Source of the DNA: Luidia sarsii
Taxonomy: Eukaryota; Echinodermata; Asteroidea; Paxillosida; Luidiidae
Assembly: GCA_949987565.1 (NCBI GenBank)
Contig: OX465113.1
Location: forward strand, 9,036,899 to 9,100,898
Length of the DNA stretch: 64,000 bases
Reading direction: 5' to 3'
The position numbers and the translations under genes were made by a program. This document shows, piece by piece, positions 35,696-45,925 of this stretch. A model generated the notes under the pieces. It saw nothing but the letters and a program-made list of their open reading frames with translations. It ran no database searches and was not told the DNA's origin. The number at the start of each line of letters is the position of its first letter. Within the stretch, counting starts at the first letter, position 1.

Positions 35696-35751
35696 TGTGA
35701 AGTGGAGACTATGCATTTTAACTCTTCTCAATCTCATTCTCTTTCCTGCAG

Positions 35752-35822
35752 TGAAAGCCACCATGCCCATCTTCACAGTATTACTATCGAGATTAATATT
35801 AAAGGAGAGCCAGACTATCACG
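35752..35822 (+). CDS. SLC35E1: SLC35E1 coding exon 2
   Basis: A 71-nt exon after TTTCCTGCAG, before GTGAGT, encoding (V)KATMPIFTVLLSRLILKE then SQTIT (residues 134-157). VKATMPI with Lys135 matches the Lys in the HxVKA motif that contacts substrate phosphate in plant and algal TPT transporters (family knowledge), and is invariant in SLC35E1. The exon lies just after a 0.6-kb ACATGT microsatellite field. Confidence 0.95.
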
Positions 35823-37110
35823 GTGAGTCCACTTTATTCCTTTCACTATTGCCTACAATCTGACAATTGATTATCGTTTGTAATCTGAATGAAAGTGGCA
35901 GTGTGATCGTAAGAGGTACATGTATACATGTACTGTACATGTACTGTACTGTACATGTACATCTGTGTTTTACAGAGCTCTGTAAGCAGTTGTATTGTAT
36001 TGTATTCTGACCCTGACCTTAGTTAGTCACCCTTAGTTAGTTTTACATGTACATGTATGAGCAAGGTTTTTGATGGCATCGCTGATAGCAACTAGTGCTT
36101 GCAATCTTGCATCGTACCGAGGGTTATGGCAGGTACCGGTATACATACATGTACAGTGTACCCGGTATGTACATTTTATAAATGATGCACAATGCATACC
36201 TGTACATGCACCTGTACTGTGGTCAATTTCAATAAACTTACATGTATTGTTCTGACCAATCGAGATGAGTGATGCACAGAATCCATATTGCCTGTCACAA
36301 CTTATGATGGGTTATCCATTGCACGTGTTCTGTAAATCGTACTCCCTCATCATACCATGGAGAGCTATTACCGGTAAGTTCCATGCTCATACAGTGTACA
36401 TGTACAGTAGGCCTACATGTACTGTACATGTGTATGTTCAGTGTGTGTACCAATTGCACATGTACACATGTAGTACGTACATGTACATGCGTGTACAATG
36501 TACATGTACCGGTACATGTCCATGTACTGTACGTCATGTACAGTGTGTGTACAACATTGTATACCGGTAGATACATGTACGGTATGTACTATGTAGTACT
36601 GTATACATCCATTCCAAGGTCTGTATACTGGTACTCATGGTACAGTACTCATTGTGTACATGTACACATGTACATGTACACACTGTAATTAGGGGGTTAC
36701 CCTTGTTCTGCACAGTGCCCTAGTCCCATTGGTAGCTCTAAACAATCTGAGACCTGCATCTCTGTCTCAGTGGTGTTCTGGAAACTGAAAAGGATTCACA
36801 GTTTCCACAAGGCGCTATTTACACAGTGAGTGAGAGGACCACAATGGTCAATGTATGCTTTTGAGATTGAATGGTTGGCAGGATGTCAACGTGGCTTGAA
36901 CTGTTTGACCAGTCAACTCACCCCATGGCTAGCACCAGCTGATGTGGATAGGATTCCTGCCTCTTGGATTTACCGTAGAATAGTTCATACTCATACATGT
37001 AGCTTCCAGTGTAGGGGCCTAAAGTGGACTAAAAAAAACACAGCTCAGCACAGTGTTCTCCAGTTGGAGAGGAAGAAAAAAAAACAGAGTAGAAAAGGAG
37101 TACCCGGTAC
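35823..37110. repeat. SLC35E1 intron 2 with ACATGT clusters
   Basis: ACATGT clusters at 35915-35965, 36130-36210 and 36385-36690. The rest is non-coding with no recognised gene. Confidence 0.7.
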
Positions 37111-37114
37111 TTAA

Positions 37115-37639
37115 GCCCTGTCCGCACTGGACTTTTGGGGGGCAAAGTAACCGAGATGCTGGGTACTTTACCCATTTTAAGTCCAGTGCGGACGTCTCCA
37201 GAAGTCTTCCTCCCAGTTACTTTTCCCGATCCGCGCGGGCATTTCTACCGGCCAACTGTCCCTGGAGGAAGAATTACCGAGATACTTTTCCTGAGACGAA
37301 AAGTCCAGTGCGGACAGTGCGAGTCGGGTAAATGTGGCTCAGTAAAGCAAACATCCGGTCCCTGTCCACCAGTGAGTCACCACGCATGCGCATTGCTTGC
37401 GGCAAGGTATGCTACGTCCGCTTGTGTGAACCTTTTCTCTCATCAGGTCAATGCACAAAAGGTCATGTAAAGCGTCCTCATGAGCCACAGTATTGACAGC
37501 TCAGTAATTCTTCCCCGCGTCACGGTTAAGTTACCCGAGTCGAAAGTCCAAGTGCGGACACCGGAAGTGTTCGCCCATTTTCTATTTACCCATCGGCTTG
37601 GTAAAATCCCCGGAAAAAAAAGTCCAGTGCGGACAGGGC
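37115..37639. mobile_element. TTAA-flanked element, 23-bp perfect inverted ends
   Basis: TTAA at 37111-37114 and 37640-37643. The left terminus GCCCTGTCCGCACTGGACTT plus TTG/TTT is mirrored exactly by the right terminus to at least 23 bp. Internal repeats of GTCCAGTGCGGAC and GTTACTTTxCCCGA-type motifs. Non-coding, 525 bp. Confidence 0.88.
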
Positions 37640-37821
37640 TTAAGAGGAATGAGAATGGTAACTTGGATGTCCAGCCTGAACGACTGGTTCACAAGAAAGA
37701 GGAGTTAAATATCAGAAGCAATTACATGTTGTGGCAATACTTTAATAGACCTGCCAAGCGCCAACCGCTGGTGATATCAATAGTTAGGGAAAAAAACAAA
37801 AGACATGACCCGCATCCCACA

Positions 37822-38174
37822 TAAGCTGCATTTCCACTGGACTAAAATTTAACCGAGACGATGGTTAAATTTCTAATTGTCAAATTTGACCGTCATTCCC
37901 ACTTGGACTTTTGAGTCAGTCAAATTTGACCGAGACGATGGTTAAAGTAACCGAGCTGGCAATATAACGGCTCATGAAGGTCAAGTGTCAGCCGGATACA
38001 CAATGTACATGTACGTGTGTACATTTAGGCGCGCAACATGAAGCAGACGCTGTGCACAGTGCATGTATGTGTTACATCATAGGTCGGATGTGGTTTTTTA
38101 CCGAGTCGCATTTAACCGAGTGGTGCGTTTCCACTGGACTTATTTTGGTCAAAGTAACCATCGTCTCGGTTACT
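37822..38174. mobile_element. Element related to TTCCACTGGAC-type MITEs, interrupted
   Basis: Starts near TAAGCTGCATTTCCACTGGA. Repeated AACCGAGACGATGGTTAAA, with the inverted ACCATCGTCTCGGTTA at 38157-38172. It is interrupted at 38175 by the TTAA-flanked element at 38179-38601. Right border not identified. Confidence 0.55.
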
Positions 38175-38178
38175 TTAA

Positions 38179-38601
38179 AGGTCAACTGCAATGCATTTTG
38201 GAATTCGTTTTTATAATTTCAAATAATACTATGGTGTCCGTGAAATACATCCATACATTTTTTCTGAATTTTAAACTTGTCGAAAGACGTCTCGGCCAAC
38301 AAAATTGTCAGGTGTCACGCTAAAAAAACGTGCATTATCTACTGAACGCGTTGGGGAACCTCTCCGACTATCTAAGTGCATACGGCTTTCGCGGGGAGGA
38401 AAAAAAAAATGTGCGTTCATCCGGTGACGTAAAGAACAGCGCCCTCAATAACTACATGTATGAGCATAATTTTAATTAATTAAAAAAGGCTTCTATTAAG
38501 CCTGAAACACAAAATTTATGTTTGATCTGAAATTGTGATGTACCAATGAACATATTTAATACCAAATCAGGATTTTCTAATTTTTGCACTTAAGTTGACC
38601 T
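38179..38601. mobile_element. TTAA-flanked MITE, family with AGGTCAACT ends
   Basis: TTAA at 38175-38178 and 38602-38605. Left end AGGTCAACTGCAATGCATTT; right end, inverted, AGGTCAACTTAAGTGCAAAA. Non-coding, 423 bp. Confidence 0.75.
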
Positions 38602-38684
38602 TTAACCAAAATAAATCCATAATCTGCATCCGTGTCGGCATGACTGACTCCAAAATGGGTGGGGGACCAAAATCCATGTACCTT

Positions 38685-38880
38685 GACCATGTACATGTTT
38701 ACCTTTACGGTAATGCGTGTACATATGTGTACTGTCCCTGTAGTCCTACACAACTATGGTGTACATACACTGTACCGGTACATGTACATGTGCATGTATA
38801 CATGTACCGGTATGTACTGTACATGTACATACATTTATGTACACATGTACATGTACAGTACATGTAGATTGTAGACCACA
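38685..38880. repeat. ACATGT microsatellite
   Basis: Mixed ACATGT/GTACCGGTAC units in intron 2. Confidence 0.9.
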
Positions 38881-39019
38881 GCATGATATATCCGTTATGC
38901 ATATTATTGAACCTAATTTTTTAAGTGGAAGAGCATACGGTACATGTGTGAAAAAGGAAAAATAATGGATTGTTTTTTCTTCGAATTAAGTATCAGGAGA
39001 AATTACAACCGTGGCAAAT

Positions 39020-39093
39020 TGAGTTGAGACTGCATCGCGATTCAAATGGCGATCCATTCCAAATAATCGCGTTTATTTGGTGTAGTGGAAGGA
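39020..39093. repeat. Solo right end of the 27197-type MITE
   Basis: GCATCGCGATTCAAATGGCG, AATAATCGCGTTTATTTGGT and GTAGTGGAAGGACCCTA match the right arm of 27197-27688. It lies 70 bp from the exon 3 acceptor. Confidence 0.75.
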
Positions 39094-39163
39094 CCCTATT
39101 GTGACTCACAGTGTCTTTGACTTTGTTCTTATTTTCTTGTATTCCTCCCCCCCCCCTCCACAG

Positions 39164-39301
39164 ATATACCTGTCTTTAGTTCCAATTATTTTCGGCGTGA
39201 TGGTTGCCACATTAACGGAGGCTTCCTTCGACTCCGTCGGACTAGCAATGGCTCTCATCGCTACCATCACGTTCGCCCTTCAAAATGTTTATTCCAAAAA
39301 G
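39164..39301 (+). CDS. SLC35E1: SLC35E1 coding exon 3
   Basis: 138 nt, 46 codons, phase 0 at both ends: IYLSLVPIIFGVMVATLTEA, SFDSVGLAMALIATITFALQ, NVYSKK (residues 158-203). Two membrane segments; the ATxTExSFD...SLQNxxSKK pattern is shared with vertebrate SLC35E1. Acceptor is a C-run followed by TCCACAG; donor AAG|GTTTGT. A solo transposon end lies about 70 bp upstream (39020-39093). Confidence 0.95.
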
Positions 39302-39334
39302 GTTTGTCCAATTCTGCGATGTTTTCATCTTACA

Positions 39335-40060
39335 TGTACGACCCCCATTGATCTGACCACTCCCCCCTTCAGCCTCAACAATTCCATTTCAACCTGAACT
39401 TCTACATGTACCCTCTCATCCTCAACTATAACCCCATTGATCTCACCTACACATTCCGTACATTCCGTCTTCATCTCAACTATTCCCTTTCAGCATCAAC
39501 TACATGTACATGTACATGTACATGTATACCCCCACTGATTTCAACTATTCCCCCGACACAACCTCAACTATTCACTTTCAACCTGAACTATAGCCCCGCT
39601 GATCTCACCACTCCCCCCTTCATCCTCAACAATTCCATTTCAACCTGAACTTCTACATGTACATGGTCCCTCTCATCCTCAACTATAACCCCATCGATCT
39701 CACCTACACATTCCGTACATTCCGTCTTCATCTCAACTATTCCCTTTCAGCATCAACTACATGTACATGTATACCCCCACTGATTTCAACTATTCCCCCT
39801 ATACAACCTCAACTATTCACTTTCAACCTGAACTATAACCCCATCGATCTCACCTACACATTCCGTACATTCCGTCTCCATCTCAACTATTCCCTTTCAG
39901 CATCAACTACATGTACATGTATACCCCCACTGATTTCAACTATTCCCCCTACACAACCTATTCACTTTCAACCTGAACTATAACCCCACTGATCTCACCA
40001 ATGCCCCCTTCATCCTCTACTATTGCCTTACACCCTCAACTATATACATGTACCCCCGTT
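39335..40060. repeat. Pyrimidine-rich complex tandem repeat in intron 3
   Basis: Repeated blocks CTCATCCTCAACTATAACCC, GATCTCACCTACACATTCCG, CATCTCAACTATTCCCTTTC and CCCCCACTGATTTCAACTAT occur three times with spacings of about 257 and 163 bp, each with ACATGT inserts. C/T-rich on the sense strand. Confidence 0.9.
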
Positions 40061-40975
40061 GATCTCACCCATTCCCAAGCTTTGAAGACGGAATTACGCT
40101 GTCTAATGTTCCGGGAGAAAATCCTGGTAATGTTCTCGTGTGTGCATGTCAGTGAATTGATGGTATAAAAGTCAAGGATACTGCTGGCTTTGGCATACCG
40201 CACAATCGCACCCCCCCCTACATTCATACATGTGCACGCAAGCGTGACTCTGACTTACAGGTGGGCGTTACGCCCGTCCCACAACAAACACGGAGCAACG
40301 AACCAAACGCCCATCTGGTTGGGGGGGGGTGGGTAAGCTGGCTACTGCTGCCAGAAATGTTTGCCACAGGGGCTTATCTGTTTGCTGTATTGCACTCGTG
40401 CACTGCAACAAGTTGACAACGGGACCGCAGGCTGTATTGTCGCCAGCAACCATACAAGTACATTGCACGCCGTATGGATGTACACCTACAATGTCTTCTG
40501 GGTGCACTCTGACTGTGTGCTCAATACTCACTGCCTTTATGTGCCCGCAATCTTTGCCCTGTCGCAATGGCCACACACCCATTGAAATGATGCACAATTT
40601 GTACAGGCCTCTGTGTGTCCCATAACCTGGTGCCTTTAAGAGTGTTTGGGCAGTGGATTAAACAGGGAGAACAAACCCCTGTTCATCTGTCACTGGCGCT
40701 GGGCAGATGTGCGTCTTGTCCTGCATTGTCCAGGCTAATGGGATTTATACAGGGGCTGTGGCATCCAGTGCAGAACCCCCATCTTCAGTCTCATGGATGG
40801 TTTTGGCTGGGGCAATGTAAAATTTGAAGAAAAAAAAGAAAAAAAACCTGCAATACCTAAAAAACTGGTCTCTGACCAAAACTTCATTAAGTGAAGACTC
40901 ATTGAGGGCTTGTATATGTAGGCCTCTTCCTGGTAGACAGACAGGGAGAGAAATAACCTGGTGGACAGACAGACA
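40061..40975. other. SLC35E1 intron 3, no gene seen
   Basis: Mixed composition with C and G runs. Frames at 40268-40625 lack recognisable similarity. Confidence 0.5.
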
Positions 40976-42128
40976 GGAAGACAGACAGACACACACACTC
41001 TCTCCCCTCCCTCTCTTTATCTCCCTCTCTTTCTCTCCCTCTCCCTTTCCCTCTCCCACTCTCTCCATCTCCCTCTCTTTCTCCCTCTTTCTCTCTCTCT
41101 CCCCCCTCCCTCCCTCTCCCTCTCCCTTTCCCTCCCTCTCTCTTTCTCTCTCCCCTCTCTCTGTCTCTCCCTCCCCCTCTCTCTCTTTCTCCCCTCCCTC
41201 CCTCTCTCTCTCTCCCCCTCTCTCTCCTCCTCCCATTCCACTCTCTCTCCCTCTCTCTTTCTTTCTCTCCCTCTCTCGCTCTCTCTCTCCCCTCCCTCTC
41301 TTTATCTCCCTCTCTTTATCTCCCTCTCCCTTTCCCTCTCCCCCTCTCTCTCCCTCTCTCTCTCTTTCTCCCTCTTTCTCTCTCTTCCTCTCTCTCTCCA
41401 TCTCTCTCTCTCCATCTCTCTCTCTCACTCCCTCTCTTTTTCTCCCCCTCTCTCTCTCCCTCTCCCTTTCCCTCTCCCACTCTCCATCTCCCTCTCCCTT
41501 TCCCTCTCCCACTCTCCATCTCCCTCTCTTTCTCCCTCTTTCTCTCTCTCTCCCCTCTCCCTCCCTCTCCCTCTCCCTTTCCCTCCCTCTCTCTTTCTCT
41601 CTCCCCTCTCTCTGTCTCTCCCTCCCCCTCTCTCTCTTTCTCCCCTCCCTCCCTCTCTCTCTCTCTCCCCCTCCCTCTCTCCCCTCCCTCTCTCCCCTCC
41701 CTCTCCACACTCTCTCCCCTCTCTCTCCCTCTCTCCATCCCTCTCCCTCCCTCCCTCTCTCTCTCTCTCTCTCCCCCCTCTCTCTCTCTCTCCCTCTCTC
41801 TCTCCCTTTTTCTCCATATCTCTCTTTCCCTCTCTCTCTCTCTCCCCCTCCATCTCTCTCTCCCTCTTTCTCTCCCCTCCCTCTCTCTCTTTCTCTCCCT
41901 CATTCTCTCCCCTCTCTCTCTCCCCCTCTCTCTCCATTTCTCTCCCTCTCTCTCCATCTCCCCTCCCCCTCTCCCTCTCTCCATCTCCCCTCCCTCTCTC
42001 CCTCTCTCTCCATCTCCCCTCCCTCTCTCTCTCTCTCCATCTCCCCTCCCCCTCTCTCTCTCTCCATCTCCCCTCCCCTCTCTCTCTCTCTCTCTCCATT
42101 TCTTACTCTCTCTCTTCTCTCTCTTGGT
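40976..42128. repeat. 1.15-kb CT polypyrimidine satellite abutting exon 4
   Basis: Almost pure (CTCTCTCCCTCTCC)-type sequence with a ~560-bp higher-order duplication (similar blocks at about 41080-41240 and 41520-41680). It runs into the acceptor TTGGTCCCAG of exon 4. The 525-aa and 450-aa Ser/Leu/Pro frames are artefacts. Confidence 0.97.
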
Positions 42129-42133
42129 CCCAG

Positions 42134-42259
42134 GCTCTTCGAGACATCGGAATTCATCATCTTCGCCTTCTGCTGATCATCAGCCAGTTCGCCTGCATCA
42201 TGCTTCTGCCCATCTGGATCATTTTCGACGTCACAAGAATACTCAACGACAGGGACATG
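42134..42259 (+). CDS. SLC35E1: SLC35E1 coding exon 4
   Basis: 126 nt, 42 codons (residues 204-245): ALRDIGIHHLRLLLIISQFA, then CIMLLPIWIIFDVTRILNDR and DM. IHHLRLL is diagnostic of SLC35E1. The exon is sandwiched between a 1.15-kb CT satellite that directly forms the acceptor's polypyrimidine tract and a (CACCCA)n satellite that starts about 30 bp past the donor (ATG|GTGAGG). Confidence 0.95.
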
Positions 42260-42287
42260 GTGAGGATGCGGGCCCCTTTTCTCCTTT

Positions 42288-42523
42288 CCCACCCACCCAC
42301 ACACCCACCCACACACCCACCCACACACCCACCCACACACCCACCCACACACCCACCCACACACCCACCCACACACCCAACCACACAACCACCCACACAA
42401 CCACCCACACACCCACCCACACACCCACCCACACACCCACCCACACACCCACCCACACACCCACCCACACACCCACCCACACACCCACCCACACACCCAC
42501 CCACACACCCACCCACCCCCCCC
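42288..42523. repeat. 12-bp satellite (CCCACACACCCA)n
   Basis: About 19 units of CCCACACACCCA with a few CCAACCACACAACC variants, starting 28 bp after the exon 4 donor, ended by a C-run. Confidence 0.97.
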
Positions 42524-42554
42524 CTCTCCCTTTGTTAAAACAAATTAGGGACAC

Positions 42555-43014
42555 TTTAGGCCTTTTCACAATGTCCGAAATCTCGGGGTCGGAACCGGTT
42601 CCGACCCAGAGATTTTTTTCAACCCTTTTCACACTACTAAAATTTCAACCCGGTTCCGAACCGGGTAGCATGCTCTAGCCGGATCGAAACCAACCCTGGC
42701 AGGGTTGAAAATCTCGATCTGGATTGGAATTGCATTTTTCAGCTTGAACCGGCGTCGCAAGGCATTGTGGGAGCGAGAAAATCACCACAGTGCGCAGGCA
42801 CCACACATGATCCGTGTTGAGAGTTCGTAGTGTGAATACGCACGGCTGTATCCGGATCGAAAGTTACCCGGTTCACGCCGCGGCCGGTTTGTGTCATGAA
42901 CAGTGTGAACGTTGCGTCTCTGTGAACCGGGTCGAAAACAGCCAAGGCTGAACCGGAGCGGAACCGGGTAGGTTTCAACCCGGTTCGAAGCGAAGATAGT
43001 GTGAAAAGGCCTAT
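42555..43014. mobile_element. Foldback MITE, GGCCTTTTCACA ends
   Basis: Left GGCCTTTTCACAATGTCCGA; right, inverted, GGCCTTTTCACACTATCTTC; TA lies directly outside each end. Arms carry GGTCGGAACCGGTTCCGACC and AACCCGGTTCCGAACCGGGT palindromes. Non-coding. Confidence 0.75.
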
Positions 43015-43384
43015 AGTAGATTCCCTCTTCAATCTGCCTTTCACTGCAGTGACATTTTAAAATTGGGAAAAACAAAATTTGTTGTTTTAGACAACAAATC
43101 TCGGACTCTCTTTCTCTATCTCCTGATTTGAATCCTACCTCTCCACACCGTGCCCATGGTGAACCCTAATCCCCATATATATGTACATGTACATGCAAAA
43201 GGATAGTCCTGAGCAGAACTCCTAGTAGTGACATTTCTGTGGAGGACACGAGGTCCTTGATGTACATGTACAGTATACTGGCTTCCTAATGTTTGTGTAA
43301 AGATTAAACTTCAAGGCTATTTTACATTGAGTAGCACTGAGTGCTGTGCTGCCCTCTGTCCTCTTCTCTCCTCTTTCTCCCCTC

Positions 43385-43895
43385 CCTCCCTCCTTCCACT
43401 CCCCTGCCCTGCTTTAGCCTGCTGCCCTGCCCTGCCCTGCCCTGCCCTGCCCTGCCCTGCCCTGCCCTACCCTGTCCTGCTCTGCCCTATCCTGCCCTGC
43501 CCTGCCCTGTCCTTCCCTGCCCTGTCCTTCCCTGCCCTGCCCTGCCCTGCCCTGCCCTGTCCTGCCCTGTCCTGCCCTGTCCTGCCCTGCCCTGTCCTGC
43601 CCTGTCCTGCCCGGCCCTGTCGTGCCCTATCCTGCCCTGCCCTGCCCTGTCCTTCCCTGCCCTGCCCTGCCCTGCCCTGCCCTGTCCTGCCCTGTCCTGC
43701 CCTGTCCTGCCCTGTCCTGCCCTGTCCTGCCCTGTCCTGCCCTGCCCTGCCCTGTCCTTCCCTGCCCTGCCCTGCCCTGCCCTGCCCTGTCCTGCCCTGT
43801 CCTGCCCTGTCCTGCCCTGTCCTGCCCTGTCCTGCCATGTCCTGCCCTGCCCTGCCCTGCCCTGCCCTGCCCTGTCCTGCCCTGTCCTGCCCCAC
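43385..43895. repeat. Pentanucleotide satellite (CCTGC/CCTGT)n
   Basis: About 100 units of CCTGC or CCTGT with two near-identical ~115-bp higher-order blocks (starting about 43640 and 43750). Lies 150 bp upstream of exon 5. Confidence 0.97.
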
Positions 43896-43899
43896 CCTT

Positions 43900-43960
43900 C
43901 AAAGGACCTGATATTTCAATCAAATGCTGCTTTCTCAAAGGCAGCCTTTGAGAAAAGAAA
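43900..43960. repeat. Foldback family D, decayed fragment
   Basis: AAAGGACCTGATATTTCAAT and CTTTCTCAAAGGCAGCCTTT. Confidence 0.4.
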
Positions 43961-44043
43961 AAGAAAAAGAGGATGCGATCAAATCTACCTCACCGGGTTT
44001 TTTTCTCTCATTTCTTTCCCGCTTTCCTTCGTCTGTCCAACAG

Positions 44044-44289
44044 CTCCGGCGGTTGAACTGGGTCTGGGCCCTGTCCCTCCTGCTGGCCAGTGGTCTCTTC
44101 AACTTCCTGCAGAACATCTTCGCCTTCAGCATGCTGAACCTGATCAGCCCGCTCAGCTACTCCATCGCCAACGCTTCCAAGCGCATCTTTGTCATCCTCC
44201 TGTCGCTGCTCATGCTGCGCAACCCCGTCACGCCCATCAACATCATGGGCATGATGACGGCCATCTTTGGCGTGCTCTGCTACAACCTG
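44044..44289 (+). CDS. SLC35E1: SLC35E1 coding exon 5
   Basis: 246 nt, 82 codons (residues 246-327): [60 protein letters not shown] and on to GVLCYNL. It carries membrane segments 8-10. The IANASKR motif (Lys291-Arg292) corresponds to the phosphate-binding Lys-Arg pair of TPT-family transporters, and [11 protein letters not shown] to the last helix start. Acceptor CCAACAG, donor CTG|GTGAGC. GC-rich codon use, like exons 1 and 6. Confidence 0.95.
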
Positions 44290-44668
44290 GTGAGCCCCCC
44301 CCCCCACCTATAACGGGAACAAAATCTGACAAAACCTTCAGCAGCAATACATTTGTTTACAAAACCTACCAGTACAGGCACTTCACTTTAAATCTTTTCT
44401 CTTGGATTTTTTGATTGTTTATTTTATTTATTTTTTTTTTTTCCCCTTTTTTTTCCCTCCGGACTACGGATCGGAAAAAATCGGAACTGAAATTATAAGT
44501 TGGAATGTCAAAGTTCCAATGTCGGAATTCCGCCAAAAGTCGGAAGAATCTCATCCCTGTTCAAGCCCGGCCGCAGCTGTTTGAGGTGATGATGGATGCT
44601 GACCCGCGGGATGGGGACCAAAAGAACAAAAACTGACCGCTTGCCTCCCCCCCCTCTCTTCCCTGCAG

Positions 44669-44797
44669 GCCAAGTACCACTCCAACATGGTCAAGCATCG
44701 TCCCTTCCTGCCCATGGTTCAGTCTGACCTGCTGGACGGACGCATCATTGGCAAGTCCAGCATGTCCAACGGTCAAGTGACCTTCCACAACGTCTGA
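44669..44797 (+). CDS. SLC35E1: SLC35E1 coding exon 6 (C-terminus)
   Basis: 129 nt including TGA at 44795-44797, encoding the cytosolic tail AKYHSNMVKHRPFLPMVQSD, LLDGRIIGKSSMSNGQVTFH, NV. The tail is shorter than in human SLC35E1 and, apart from the initial KY, not obviously conserved. Acceptor CTTCCCTGCAG after a CT-rich stretch. Confidence 0.93.
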   Translation, partial: AKYHSNMVKHRPFLPMVQSDLLDGRIIGKSSMSNGQVTFHNV

Positions 44798-45300
44798 CCA
44801 ACCCTGCCTCCGTCAACCCTCCCCCCCTCTCTCCCCCTCTCCCCCTCTCCCTCAATCATACCACCTCAGTAATTTGCTGTGAGCACAGGCCCCCTCATGC
44901 AAGCGTCAACTGTACAGATATGACTACGAAAAGGAGGAGAAAAAAAATGAGACTAATATATTTTTAGAAGATAATATTACTGTACTCTTTTTTCTGTCTG
45001 CTGTATGAGGAAGGTTCTTCAGTGTTTTTTTTTTTTTTTTTTGTCCTCTTGGCATGGGAAGAAGGATTGTTTGTTTTTAAGGTCTCCGTTTTGGGTTTTT
45101 TTTTTAAAGAGTTTTATTCAGACTTGGGGGAAAGGCTTTCTTTTTCAGCGGGCAACTGGGCAAACTGAACTGAGCGTACCGTGTTTGATCGCACGTCGAG
45201 CAGGGCAGACCCCTCATTGGAGAACATTTTCCTCGACGCAAAATCACATTTCACCTAGGAAAGAGAAACGCAGGAGAAAGGGATTAAAACACAAATTGGC
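44798..45300 (+). other. SLC35E1: Probable SLC35E1 3' UTR
   Basis: Non-coding DNA after the stop with CCCTCTCC repeats. An ATTAAA hexamer at 45283-45288 is a possible poly(A) signal; an AATAAA lies further on at 47143-47148. The true end cannot be chosen from sequence alone. Confidence 0.4.
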
Positions 45301-45574
45301 ATGAAATGCAGGAAGTATCACAAACCGAAATATGATGCCTGTAGTTTGTACAACGATCAAAAAAAATTCTCTCAATTTTTCGGAAGACAGTAAATCGTCG
45401 GTGGAAATTTTTTGTTTATGTATGTTCTCATTGAAGCATTTTATGTGGTGCTATTAGTACTTCCATTGGTAAAAGCGGCCAGTATACGCTATTTTACAGT
45501 TCTTCACTTTAAAAAAAAAATCCTGATAATTATTAGTCCCAGTGTGTCCTGATAATACGGTAGTCCCAATGTTT

Positions 45575-45925
45575 TCCCCATTTGTATCAGAATTTATCAG
45601 AAAAGGATTTCCGAGCTCATCCAGGTCACAACGTTTTGTCAAACTTTGGTGTTTTCCTTGTCTTAAATCCTGGCTTGCCAAGACTCCCTTTCTACTCTAA
45701 GGCAATGGTCGCTCTCAGTTGCCGGGACAACGGATCCTCCGTCCCAGTGTTTCCCCCCGTTTTTTACCAAAATTGTCTGAGCAAGGATTTCCGAGCTCAT
45801 CCAGGTCACAACATTTTGTCAAACTTTGGTGTTTTCCTTGTCTTAAATCCTGGCTTGCCAAGACTCCATTTCTACTCTGAGGCAATGGTCGCACTCAGTT
45901 GCCGGAACAACAGATCCTATAGGGC
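45575..45925. repeat. 180-bp tandem duplication
   Basis: GGATTTCCGAGCTCATCCAG at 45605 recurs at 45785. Both copies continue through ACATTTTGTCAAACTTTGGT-like and TTAAATCCTGGCTTGCCAAG to GGCAATGGTCGC. The period is a multiple of three, so a 115-aa frame (45582-45929) shows two 60-aa repeats, but there is no recognised protein. Confidence 0.9.

Larger units (their letters stand above)
22933..44797 (+). other. SLC35E1: SLC35E1-type solute carrier gene, complete (six coding exons)
   Basis: The exons (400, 71, 138, 126, 246 and 129 nt) join to a 370-codon frame, 369 aa. Junction phases are 1, 0, 0, 0, 0 and every intron has a GT..AG border. Introns are 12.4, 3.3, 2.8, 1.8 and 0.4 kb. The protein follows vertebrate SLC35E1 along its length: short hydrophilic N-tail, about ten membrane segments of the triose-phosphate-transporter (TPT) family, and a hydrophilic C-tail. 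SLC35E1 is an orphan member of the nucleotide-sugar/TPT family, presumed to sit in Golgi/ER membranes; its substrate is unestablished. It is transcribed away from the transportin gene, with 3.5 kb between the start codons. Confidence 0.95.

Noticed and set aside
40961..42538. 525-aa and 450-aa open frames rich in Ser/Leu/Pro/His
   Set aside because: They are read-through of the CT and CACCCA satellites; one spans SLC35E1 exon 4 and its intron. A repeat without stop codons gives long frames in several phases and both strands.
43327..44414. 357-aa plus-strand frame running from the CCTGC array into SLC35E1 exon 5
   Set aside because: It is in a different phase from the true exon 5 frame and the array part is low complexity.
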